A DNA stretch of 64,000 nucleotides, taken from positions 186,318,760 through 186,382,759 of the forward strand of contig CM069433.1 in NCBI GenBank assembly GCA_035610365.1, given 5' to 3'. The position numbers were made by a program, and so were the translations under genes. The notes beneath the pieces were generated by a model, which was not told where the DNA came from, searched no databases, and saw only the letters and a program-made list of their open reading frames with translations. Positions 1 to 10,000 of the stretch are shown here, in pieces. This DNA comes from Aquatica leii. Its lineage: Eukaryota > Arthropoda > Insecta > Coleoptera > Lampyridae. Positions within the stretch are counted from its first letter, which is position 1; every line of letters starts with the position of its first letter.

Positions 1-419
1 TTGAACAGTTTTTGCGACAAATTCTTTTCTTTTATCCGTTTGAATGTGGATAACTTTGACTTTCGTTAAAATATCTAAAAAGCATTAATAACGGTTTTGG
101 CCGTTTTAGCTTTAATTCAACTAGCTTAGGCTTTTTTACTAAAAACATCGATTACGGTTAGAATGTAACTGAAATTGTCGTTATATTTTTTTAAACTTTG
201 CATATCACATAAATCTGCCTGCCATAATTCAAACATATTGTTTACAATGTATTTGTTTCTTGTAAAACGTTTTTTATTAGGTTTATGTATAGTATACGAT
301 TTTAGTTGTTGTAGCCATTTTTCAACACTGGGGAGATTATGTTTATACTTCAATGATTGAAATTATTCATTTGCACCTACAAACCCGCTAAGGTGAGTTG
401 GGTCATAATATATGGTGTC
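1..419 (-). pseudogene. Polinton/Maverick integrase, N-terminal part, decayed
   Basis: The minus-strand reading from a Met at 419 begins MDTIYYDPTHLSGF, the usual opening of Polinton (Maverick) retroviral-type integrases. The main open stretch, 353-126, has the core signature LWQADLCDMQ, YNDNFSYILTVIDVFSK, which carries the first catalytic Asp. A stop at about 372 splits the N-terminus from this stretch. Beyond 126 the reading shifts frame, and HIQTDKRKEFVAK near 1-45 matches the region of the second catalytic Asp. The gene then leaves the window. Polinton integrases insert the linear element into host DNA. With at least one stop and frameshifts this copy is dead. It lies downstream, on the same strand, of the ATPase fragment at 2290-2620, which supports one decayed element. 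Family assignment rests on remembered motifs. Confidence 0.75.
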
Positions 420-424
420 CATTA

Positions 425-718
425 TCAAAGTTTAAAAGATTCCCAGTTTAAAACTCTTGATCTACGTTTTGATGTTCTCGGAGTTTCAACTATTGTCTGC
501 CTCAACTTGTCATCACCATCATAGTTTAGAGCAAAACCTTGATCACTCCTACGTGGCGAAGTTGCTGGTAGTTGCTCATTTCTAGTTTGTGAAATACCTC
601 GACGTTTTAAATTTCCAATAAGTTCTTGCGTGAAATTAATTTCTTTCATATAAGATACAAGCCGTTGGCAGCCTATAGGACTGCTAGTTTTTCTTCCTCT
701 TACAGTGTCATGCACCAA
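425..718 (-). CDS. Unrecognised ORF between Polinton-like genes
   Basis: This is a 97-residue open stretch on the minus strand ending only about 5 nt before the integrase start at 419. It has no domain I recognise. The C-terminal third is rich in Arg, Ser and Thr (TPRTSKRRSRVLNWESF) and the middle has GNLKRRGISQTRN. The open reading continues upstream past the Met to about 780. Its tight spacing to the integrase suggests it belongs to the same decayed Polinton-like element, but it could equally be the tail of an unrelated transposon gene. No function is proposed. Confidence 0.3.
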   Translation of the reverse strand: MVHDTVRGRKTSSPIGCQRLVSYMKEINFTQELIGNLKRRGISQTRNEQLPATSPRRSDQGFALNYDGDDKLRQTIVETPRTSKRRSRVLNWESFKL

Positions 719-719
719 A

Positions 720-1640
720 TCAATAATATTCGAAGGTATAGTTTCTTCTTTTATTGTTACAACGCCATTCTGGCCCCATACTATGTTTCCTGAAGTGTTT
801 TTTAAATAAAATTATGTAATGAGCTGTACCAAGAAACAATCAAATCGAATACTCGAATACAAAGGAAACAAATGTAAACTAATCTACACATTGACACATT
901 GGTTCTTTTGTCAACTTAAGGGGGACTCGAATCTTAAAGACAACAATCCACGATGCTACCATTTACTAGGAAATGATTATCCAATAGAAATTTACCCACT
1001 CACCTGAGTTTACTCTTATTCAATAACGAAAACTTTGTATTTCTATGGTAGGCAACCAACAATACAAATACAAATTTTTATCATTTAAAATAAATTGTAA
1101 ATTTAATAAATCAAAGATGTAACATTGCATTTAATTATGTACAAAACAGATATATGTGCAGATAAAGGTTTAAACCTATTATTTATATTTTTGAATTATA
1201 CCCTATATTGAAGCATTATAATTGAAATAAAAAATCAAAAGAAACTTCTGCAAATTCAACGTACGTCGCTTCCCAGAAAGCTATCAATCAACAAATCAAC
1301 TTAAATCTTATTTGCTTTCTTCAATATATATGGTTTACAAATATCATCATTGATGATGATGAATGAAAAAACTTAATACTACTATTAAACTTACTTTATA
1401 AATGTTACTAATGAATGTAATAATTGATTAAATTATTTCTTTAGTTACTACTTGTAAATCAACTAGCAACAAATTGAACGAATAAATTATAATTAAACAA
1501 GCATTTATATTTACAATTTTCGAGAGTTGAGCTCTCGACCTTCTTGAAATTTTTAATTAAGAATGAAATTATCTGACCTGAAACTTGACGAGTTCGATTA
1601 ACTAACCTGGACCAACTACGATAACGATAGCAAAACCAAT
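720..1640. other. AT-rich stretch without a recognisable gene
   Basis: I see no coding similarity here on either strand. The sequence is AT-rich with short poly-A and poly-T runs. A 62-codon open stretch at 819-1007 has no recognisable features and is probably chance. Confidence 0.5.
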
Positions 1641-1863
1641 TTCCAACGACTACTGCAGAGGCTAGTTTCTAATGACAACTGCGATAACTTGATATGACAA
1701 TTTGCTACGGTGAGCTTCTAACGACAACTGCAATAACTTGATACGACAAATTGCAACGGTTAGCTTCTAACGACAACTGCAAAGATTATTTCCAAACAAC
1801 GAACGCAAAAGTTAACTTCTTCATGACAAATTTTAAAGGTTAACTCCTAACAACGATTGCAAT
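1618..1863. repeat. Minisatellite, period about 49 bp, degenerating to the right
   Basis: Two adjacent 49-bp units, 1667-1715 and 1716-1764, share TTCTAAYGACAACTGCRATA and a TTGATAYGACAAWTTGC core. A third unit starts at 1765 with TTCTAACGACAACTGCAA and then diverges. Partial units follow to about 1863 (TTCTTCATGACAAATT, TCCTAACAACGATTGCAA), and an imperfect half unit precedes at 1618-1666. There is no coding reading; it looks like a short local tandem array. Confidence 0.8.
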
Positions 1864-2253
1864 CCAAATAAGCAATCTCAACCATCGGCAATGTTAAAGG
1901 ATATGTCCTTCCAATTGTAATATTAAGCCATTCGACAAACGAAATGTGTTTCCCAATAATCCACGTGCATCGAGGCTGAGGTTAGGTCTATTCTCGAATA
2001 ATTTACAACATTTCGAATAGATCCCCCAGAAAAGCTACGGAAAATCAATATTTTAAATATTACCTATTTAAATGATCAATTATTTACCTATTTATACAAA
2101 TAAATAGCTTAAGACTGCATGTTTAACTTTTAGCAGCGTGTGACAGATTAAATACACGACGTATTGTCAATAATGAAAACTTTTACGAACAAAAATAACT
2201 AACAGTTTCTTTTTTACTACCAACTAACTAATTTCTAACTAGAATAACTAAAT

Positions 2254-2282
2254 GAAATAAAATCAAATAAAATAAAATAAAA
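2254..2282. repeat. AAAAT microsatellite
   Basis: A short run of AAATA/AAATC/AAATA pentamers at the right edge of an AT-rich stretch, immediately beside the 3' end of the ATPase fragment on the minus strand. Confidence 0.7.
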
Positions 2283-2289
2283 CAGCTTG

Positions 2290-2620
2290 GTAAGCGACCA
2301 ACTGGCACAGAGCATTCAAAAATGTGTCGCGTTGTCCTTTACCTTGATGAAAGACGTTTTGTATTAGGAAAAGTTTGCTGAGGTTTCTATGATGACAGTC
2401 TTTAGTAAATATGCCTCCATAGACGGTAATCCTTCTTAAAATTTTATTTTTGGTGAATCTTTATACAGAGGTTGCCACTCATCATAAAACTATATGACAT
2501 TTTCAAATTTAGTGTCACACACATCATTAACATTTTTATAAAGTTTACAATAAACTAAGATTTACCACAACCAGAGGGTCCTGCAACAATTGCTGAGACA
2601 GGATGCTGAAATTGATACAT
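2290..2620 (-). pseudogene. Polinton-type packaging ATPase (FtsK/HerA, A32-like), decayed
   Basis: From a Met at 2620 the minus strand reads MYQFQHPVSAIVAGPSGCGKS. AGPSGCGKS is a Walker A loop in the context typical of the Polinton/adintovirus genome-packaging ATPase. A TAG follows directly after the Walker A Ser. Further on, KFENVI, YDEWQPLYKD and, after a gap, HHRNLSKLFLIQNVFHQGKGQRD match the family's later conserved region. The stretch that should hold Walker B is missing, so an internal deletion is likely. The enzyme would drive DNA packaging into virions in an intact element. This copy is non-functional. It strengthens the Polinton reading of the integrase at 1-419. Confidence 0.72.
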
Positions 2621-2752
2621 GTTAATGATCGTTATCTTAACGAGAACTAACTGCGTTCAAAATAAAACGGGTTTTATATATGAGAAATAATCTTTATTTT
2701 TAATGGTTATGTTTTGTTTTAATACCTACATGCAAATATAGTTAAATATTAA

Positions 2753-3133
2753 TTATTTATACAAAAAACGGTTGTCATATGTTTCCATATAATTCTTTAC
2801 CGCAATGTTCATAATATTTGGAAATTTGTGAAATAATTCGTATAACATATAATTTTTGTAGTACTTTTCTTTAAGAACTTCTTCGAAATCTTTATAACAG
2901 GCTTCCTGTTTTTTCGTTGCATCTACAAAATTCACCAAATTGTGTATAAATTCTTGAAACGGACAGTCACAGTTTTCTACCGTAAGATTTTGGGCTTTTT
3001 TAAACAGGGTGTAATCTTTAGCAGTAGGAATGTCTACTGGTGATGCTGGTGATCTATAATTTTTCTTCTAATCTTCGCGTTTTGAATAGGGTGTAAATTT
3101 CTTTACATCACGTTGTACTGTTTTCGCTGCCAT
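2753..3133 (-). pseudogene. Small Polinton-associated protein of unknown function, one internal stop
   Basis: The reading starts at a Met at 3133 (MAAKTVQRDVKKFTPYSKRED), meets a TAG near 3069 and then stays open to 2753, ending NRFLYK, for about 125 codons. The N-terminus is basic; the rest is charged with many Tyr and Phe (FQEFIHNLVNF, YKNYMLYELFHKF) and looks helical. I do not recognise the family. It sits about 130 nt upstream of the ATPase fragment on the same strand, as expected of a gene in the same Polinton-like element, so I infer it is a structural or accessory protein of that element. Confidence 0.45.
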
Positions 3134-3238
3134 CACAATTATAATGAAGTATTGGTTAGAATTGCTAACAAAAACTAAATATTTTTTTTTTATTTCACTA
3201 TCTTATTTACAATTCACAGTTTAAACTTAACAGTCATA

Positions 3239-3304
3239 TTGGTGTAGTGGTTAGAATAGTTGCTTTGTAATTGAGCAAGCCCGGGTTCGAATCTAGGTAC
3301 ACCC
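3239..3304 (+). tRNA. tRNA-like sequence, degenerate (pseudo-tRNA or SINE head)
   Basis: GGTGTAGTGGTTAGAAT matches an A box and GGGTTCGAATCT matches a B box about 37 nt later. Ends GGTGTA and TACACC can pair as an acceptor stem and TTGCT/AGCAA can pair as an anticodon stem, but the anticodon loop would be nine nucleotides with no clean U33, and the T stem has mismatches. I therefore read it as a tRNA pseudogene or the head of a tRNA-derived SINE rather than a working tRNA. No A-rich tail is obvious after it. Confidence 0.5.
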
Positions 3305-3938
3305 ACAGCTTTTTTCGCTCGAATCATGAGACTTTATAACGCATAAAAAATTACCAGTTATGCGATAATGTATGACGCAATCAAAATTAGCAGTTTTGCG
3401 ATGAGGTAAAATGAAAAAGAAAAAATTCGAAAGAGAAAAACAACTCATACACGTTTGCGACGAGATCGTGTGACGTCAAAATGCTGGTCTCTTACTACTC
3501 CTATAAAAAATTATATTTTAGTAAAATATCCGCGATCATTAAATTATAAAGTTGGATTTAATCTTCCAACTTTATAATTTAATAAATAAAATAAAACACC
3601 TAAAAATAAATTTTGTAATAAACGTTATAATAAAAAAATTAAAATGATTAATTTTTAAGCTTATTTACATTGATGCAATAAAACATATTTAAAAACATTG
3701 CGAAGCTTGAAATTATCATTTTTATAATCAATTTTCATAAAAACGATATTACCAGTAAAAAAATGTTTATGAACTTAATGAATTTACTATTATGCGCAAG
3801 ATTTTTGTTGAAATCCCTAGCAGATTGATAAAAACATTTTCTAGGTAAGATTACTTAGTTGTATGATTACTTGTCTATTAAATAATTGTAATAAGATGTC
3901 ACTTCTGGTTTTTAATAGAATACATCGTGTTTTAAAAA

Positions 3939-4093
3939 ATGGAAGGGCAAAATGTTTTAGATTCAATTTTGATAGAAATAGGAGAATTTGGAAGATATCA
4001 AAGAAGAACATGTTTTCTTATTTTAACTGTTGTAGCAATAACTTACTTTGGATCGGTTATATTTGTGTTTGAAACTAAACAAATAAATCACAG
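3939..4093 (+). CDS. Gene 1 exon 1 (start codon, first membrane span)
   Basis: Starts ATGGAAGGGCAA after an A-rich context and reads MEGQNVLDSILIEIGEFG, then a hydrophobic span LILTVVAITYFGSVIFVF. It ends CACAG before GTATGT, phase 2. The Met aligns with the Met of gene 2 exon 1 (48089), which fixes the start. The 87-nt intron ends in TTTTAG at 4180. Confidence 0.92.
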
Positions 4094-7000
4094 GTATGTA
4101 TAACATTTGTTTTACATAATGCATATAATATTATTTAATTCAAAAATCAACTTTAAATTAAAAAAAAAAACATGTTTTAGGTGCGAAATACCCGAATGCG
4201 AATCGAATCCAGCACAATTTAAGCCACATTGGTGGAAAAACGCTATTCCTGCAGAAAACGAAAACCCATCTAAATGCTCTAGATTTCAACGTCTAAATAA
4301 CAGCACTAAAGAGTGTAATTTTTCTGATTTTAACCGACTAGTTGTAGAACACTGCAAACAATTTGTATACGAAACTGAAGAAATATCTATTTTGCAAGAC
4401 GTAAGTATTATTTATTAATATCTTACTTAACAAAATATTTAAGATTTTACTAACTACACATTTTAAGAGCTTTTTAAATAAAACATAGTGTAACGCATTT
4501 TAAAATTAATTTGTTTAAAACTAAATATTCACATGGATAACTTTTGTTTATCTAAACCGGTATTTGTTTATATTAAAAGCACGTACACTCATTTATCTTA
4601 GCACGCGCGTTAAACATTTCATTTATTTAAACCGACAAAGTCGTAACTTCAGACTTTGAAAAACTGACTGCAGCTTTCTTTGAATAGATTTTATATATTT
4701 CTGTTATCTGTGTCTAGAATGTTCCACATCTTTCGGTCATTGTTTCGAAGTTGACAATAACTTTGAAAACGTTTTAATAGCATAAACTCCAAATCATCAG
4801 ACATACCTATGTTATTGTTTTAAGGCTTATCGGTTCTGGAAATACTCTAAGGCAGTTTCCACTATACTAACAAACTGCTATATGCTAAAATGTAACACAC
4901 ATACAGCACGCACGATAAATACGCTATTAATTATTAACTCCCAGACTTTTTCTACACTTAATAAACTTTGATTTAATCAATGGTTTGGTGAGAATGTCAG
5001 CATCCATATCACTTGAAGGTTTATACACTATTTTTACATCTCATTGTTGAACTGTTTCTCTAATAAAATGTTCCTTTATTGACGTGTTTCGAACGCGAAC
5101 TTACAATGGGATTGTCGCACAAGTTTGGAGCAGTTTGATTGTCGTTATAAATAGTTATTTCTTCTATCGGTACTCTTAAGTCGCTAGCTAAAAGTTTAAG
5201 ATGAATTGCTTCTTTAGAAGCTTCGGTGAAATGACATGTACTCGGCCTGGGCTGTTGAAAGTACCACTGTTTTCTGTTTTTTGGATTTCCAACTTATGTT
5301 CGCATACTTGGAAAAATATCCAGTATAAGATTTTTTGTCCACGGAACATAATGCCCAGTCCGCGTCACAATAACCAGTGATATTTTCTTCCGTTCGCACA
5401 AAGTTTAGTCCCATATGTATTGTACCTTTTAAATATCGCAGAATTAGCAGCATGCCAATGCTCTTTTCAGAAACAATTGTTAAATGGACTCAAATGACTG
5501 ACGGCATGTGATATGTATAGTCTACTCGCGACTGATAAATACATAAGCGACCCTATTAAATTTTATTGAACTAAGTTTTGCTACTAGAGCAAAAGTTTCT
5601 ACATATTCAGTGCCATACCTTTGAGCAAATCCTTTAGCCACTAACCTTGCTTTTCTTCTTTCCAGCTAACCTTTTGCTTTATATTTTTTCTTTAACACTA
5701 ACTGCGTACCGATTACATTACTATTAACGTTTCTGTCAACTAAAATCCAGGTTTCATTTTGAATATGAGATTTGATTTCTTCTTTTATTGCTTGATTCCA
5801 TTCTTCATCATTTTCATTTGTTTCACATTCAGCAATCATGGCAGCATAAGAATTCATTTCGTAATGTTTCATCCATATTGGAGGTTTTCTATTCCGTTTT
5901 GTTGTAGTTTCTTCATTTGTGTCTTCTTGATATTCATTTTCGTGTTGACTTCTTTCAGTGGTACCAGGTTCTAGTTCGCTTTTTGATTCTATTTCAATGT
6001 GTATTTGTTCTATTGGCGAATCTTCATTTATTGTGTTTTCTGTTCTACATTTTCTTCATGAAATTCATTCATCATGACGTCATAGTTTTCGAGGCTATCT
6101 AAAGTATTACATTTTATCAAGTACTTTCACGTCTCTTGTAACTTCAATTTTGTTTTTAATCGGATTCCAAATTCAAAAACCTTTTGTAATATCAGAATAT
6201 TCCTTAAAAATACCTAAAATAGTTTTTGTATCAAATTTATTCCTTTTTGGGTTTTTCTTCAAAAAGTATGTTTTGGAACCAAATGGTGCTCTTGCCATTT
6301 CTTCTTTTATGCATGTCTCACAACCTCCTAAGGTATCATTGCAATTAAAATCTAAGCCATGAAGAAGATCATTTTTTAGAGCTAATTTAAGAACATTTTC
6401 ATTTGCATGACCTAGTTTTTTGTGCCATATTTTTATTTTGCTGTCAGTATTTACATTGTTGCAGCTTTGGCCTTCTTCATTCATTTTAACAAAATAAAGG
6501 TCGTTGGACTTGTCAGCTTCTAATATGATGTTCCCTCTTCGATTGTTTTGTTTTTTGATTTCTACATCATATCCATCTTCTGTAATTTTTGCTACAGACA
6601 TTAAATTTGTCGTTAAATCTGGAACATAAAATGTATCACTTAGGTTCACTTTATAATTTGAATTTGTTTTTAATTCAATTTGACCTGTACCAGCAATATC
6701 AGTTGTATAATTTTTTGAGGCTAGTTTTAAAGGTTCGTGCTGTGAGTTTTCATACAAATTAAAGAATTTTGACTTATCTAAACGTGATGTACATCTGCTA
6801 TGCAAACACCAAGCCTTATCAGTTTTTTTCCGTTGTTCATAGACAGACATTGATCGGCCATAAAAGTTTTTGAATCGACATTCATTAACAGTATGTCCAG
6901 TTTTATTACAAATTCTGCATCTGATCATCGTGTGATTTTTGAAATAGTTATTCTGTTTCTAATTTGATTTTTGATGAAAAGAGTTTCCCTTTTTTCTGTA

Positions 7001-10000
7001 CTTTCCTTTTCCAAAGAATGGTCCTTTTGATGTTGATGAACTGCTATATTTTCTAGTTTCATTTTCTTCCAAAATTTTAATTTTTAAGTCTTCAGGTTAT
7101 GGTAATGCATCCTTGCTTATAACGACTAAAATCTTTTAACTTACTCTAACCATTTTATAACGTCAAAATGTTACTTTACTTTAAGGGTGCCAAATTTGTA
7201 ACGTATAACATAATAATAATTAAAATAATAAAGCAAATGCACCGGGCTAGCTCTTACGACTTTATTAAATATAAACACACAAACATTAGATTAGAGCAAT
7301 GAGTCTTGTTCAAATTATAATCAGGGACGGGGTATTCTACTCGTACACTCAAATTTACAATTCTAATTTGACATATGATTTAAACATAATTTGAAACATA
7401 ATTTGGACGCCACAATATTTTTTATATTAAATTTATAACGGGTAAATATTGAAACCAAAAACGAACATATAAACAAATCTTAAAACTAACACTTAATTAG
7501 GTACATACTTGTATTTGAAGGTTAGGTTATCTCTTGTTGTTTGTACTAACATTTAACGGATGGGCGTGGTCTCACGTGACTTACTTGAACTACGCGTTCT
7601 TATCTGATTTATGCAACATTACGAAATTCTTGAAATGCATAATAATTTCCAAATTTTCCGTAATTATTCTGATTTGATCTAATATCCGTACAGATCCTAT
7701 AACCAGAATATCGTAAACGTATCGTATGATAATTTTCAATCGAAACATCCAAATCAAATTCCATCAGACGTAACCATGAATAATTATCGATTTTCACACA
7801 TGAAAATTCTAATTCATAACGGAAATCCTTCGTAAAAGCGACGTTGTGACTAACATCAAACGTGCTGCGTAAACCATATCGTAATTTCACATTTCATACC
7901 TCAAATTCGTAAAAACGCATACGTATCCAAACCAAATTTTTGTAACCATAAACGTATTCATACGTACACAAATCGAAAAGCATCGAATAAATCAGAAACG
8001 TAGTCGTATATCGTAACTCATCATAAAATAACTTTCAGTTCGTACGCACAAAAAAAGAAAAACGTACACCGTAAACCATCGAAATTGTACGTATCCAAAC
8101 AAATCAAATAGAACGTATCCACCAGCGTATAAAAAAACTAAAACGCAAAATCAAAGGTTACACACCACGTGTAAGAACAAAGAAATCACTTACCCCTTTT
8201 AGATTACGGGTTTCTTTAAACAAACGAAAGCGTAGAATTTTAAACGAACGAAAGCAGATGGTATTGCATACAACTAAAGCAGAATTCCACCGTACAAATT
8301 TAACATGTGGAAATTTTCTGCACGCTGTGGAGGACAACACGTCCTCACGCCATGACGAACGCCCCAAGATGGTTGACCACTTCAGAAGAAGGACTCATAA
8401 CGCATGTGCAGCGCGTAAAAATGCATTGCGCAAAAGAATTTATATTAACAGTGAACGCAAAAATGTTAAATAAAAGCAGACGTAATCAAACGAAAAAAAG
8501 TGCACGTTACATGCTTTCGATTGCTACCCGAAAGTTATCAAATGACGAAGGTAGTGAATAGAACATCATTTTGCACTGAATCAATTGTTTAAACAAAGTA
8601 GCTTTGCGAGCTGGCCCTTTACTTTGAAAATTTTGTTCTAATGTGTTCTACACATTTTTTGAGATTGCACAATTTTTTATTTGTTTTAATTCTGTAGGAG
8701 ATATCATTAATATTAATTCTGATTTTGCATTGAAGTCAAGTTTTTCCCAGTTTTCTTGTAGCGCCATCAGGTTTTTTGACCAAACCCGAAACATAACCCG
8801 ATAATCCACCACGTGTAAGAATTGCTTGAGGTCGCATCTTCCAGGTGTCATAATTTTCTTTATTTAAGGGTTCTATTCGGTAATTTGTCGTGCCTTGTGC
8901 CATTTTTGATGTCCAGCTTTCATTTTGAGTTTTCTTAACTTCACTTTTGATTTAATTGACACCCACTTAAAAATACTTTTTTACAGTTCACGTTTCCTTT
9001 TTTAAAATACTTTGTGCTCTGGGTCCATAACCTGTTGTTTATTTTAATTATCTCACAGAAAAGTCAATAGATATGAAACTACATGAACTATTTTATTTTC
9101 TGTTTTTGAATACACTTTTTTTCTTACTAATTTTTTATAATCATGGTTTTACGGGAATTATTTATTGTAATCATTTTTAGCAAAATTAACATTTATATTA
9201 AAAAATCCGTTTCAGTTTAATCTACAATGTAATGAAAATATTTGGAAATTAACGTTGGTGGGGACTCTTCACGGTGCAGGCCTCTTTATAGGATTGCCTA
9301 TTACCGGAATACTATCTGACAGGTAATAAAAGTTTATATAATTTCAAGAAAAACCAATTTATTTGGTTATAAAACATGTAATCTTAAAAAAAAAACAATG
9401 CTACTGCTTACGTAGACAAAAAATTATCGTAGCTCCATCGTAATGATAAATTAATTTTTGACTGATAAATAAATAAAGAAATAACAATTTGTACAAGTAG
9501 ATAGTGCATTCTAAGACATTTTGTAGTGACATAAAAAGTTTTTGTGCGCTCGCCGTGATTTTTTGAGACATTAAATTAAAGATTTTTTTAGAGTAAATGG
9601 TGTACTTATTTAATACAATTTACGTGCAAGCTTTCGAACTTGAGCTAAGTTCGTCGTCAGGCAGTAAAAATTAAATTAATTTGAGAATTGTAAGGTACAC
9701 AAAAATAATAACTCGTAAAGCAACTAGATTATTGACGCAAGTTTATTTAGCTACATCATTTGCTCAAAGGTCTGAAGTAAAACCGCCATAAAAACTGTAG
9801 ATGTAGCTTAAGTGTAATTTGTGGACAAATTAAAATTAGGAAATAACAGGTAAGCAGGTATCAAATAGTTCGTAACCACTGTCTCTATAGAAATTGTCAG
9901 GATATTTATTAATTTCAATAGCTTTTCTAATCCTTCTTGATTTCCAGTTCTTTGTTTTAGAAATTGTTTAGTTTCCTCAAAGCTTATATCATTTCAATAG

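Noticed and set aside
1600-1870. CRISPR-like array at the 49-bp repeats
   Set aside because: Units are contiguous and diverging without spacers, and the DNA is eukaryotic.
4107-4418. A 103-codon open frame starting in intron 1 and covering exon 2 of gene 1
   Set aside because: Only 4181-4400 is real exon; the start lies in the intron and the end runs past the GTAAGT donor.
5759-6102. Hydrophobic + strand open frames suggesting membrane proteins
   Set aside because: They are antisense to the Copia RT and linker; Phe-rich text comes from Lys/Glu-rich coding on the other strand.
7609-7890. A 93-codon open frame on the minus strand
   Set aside because: It lies in the CGTA-rich block, whose composition avoids stops; no family features.
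8158-8561. Overlapping open frames of 69-84 codons on both strands
   Set aside because: No conserved pattern, several frames open at once, and located in the insertion that splits the Copia gag.
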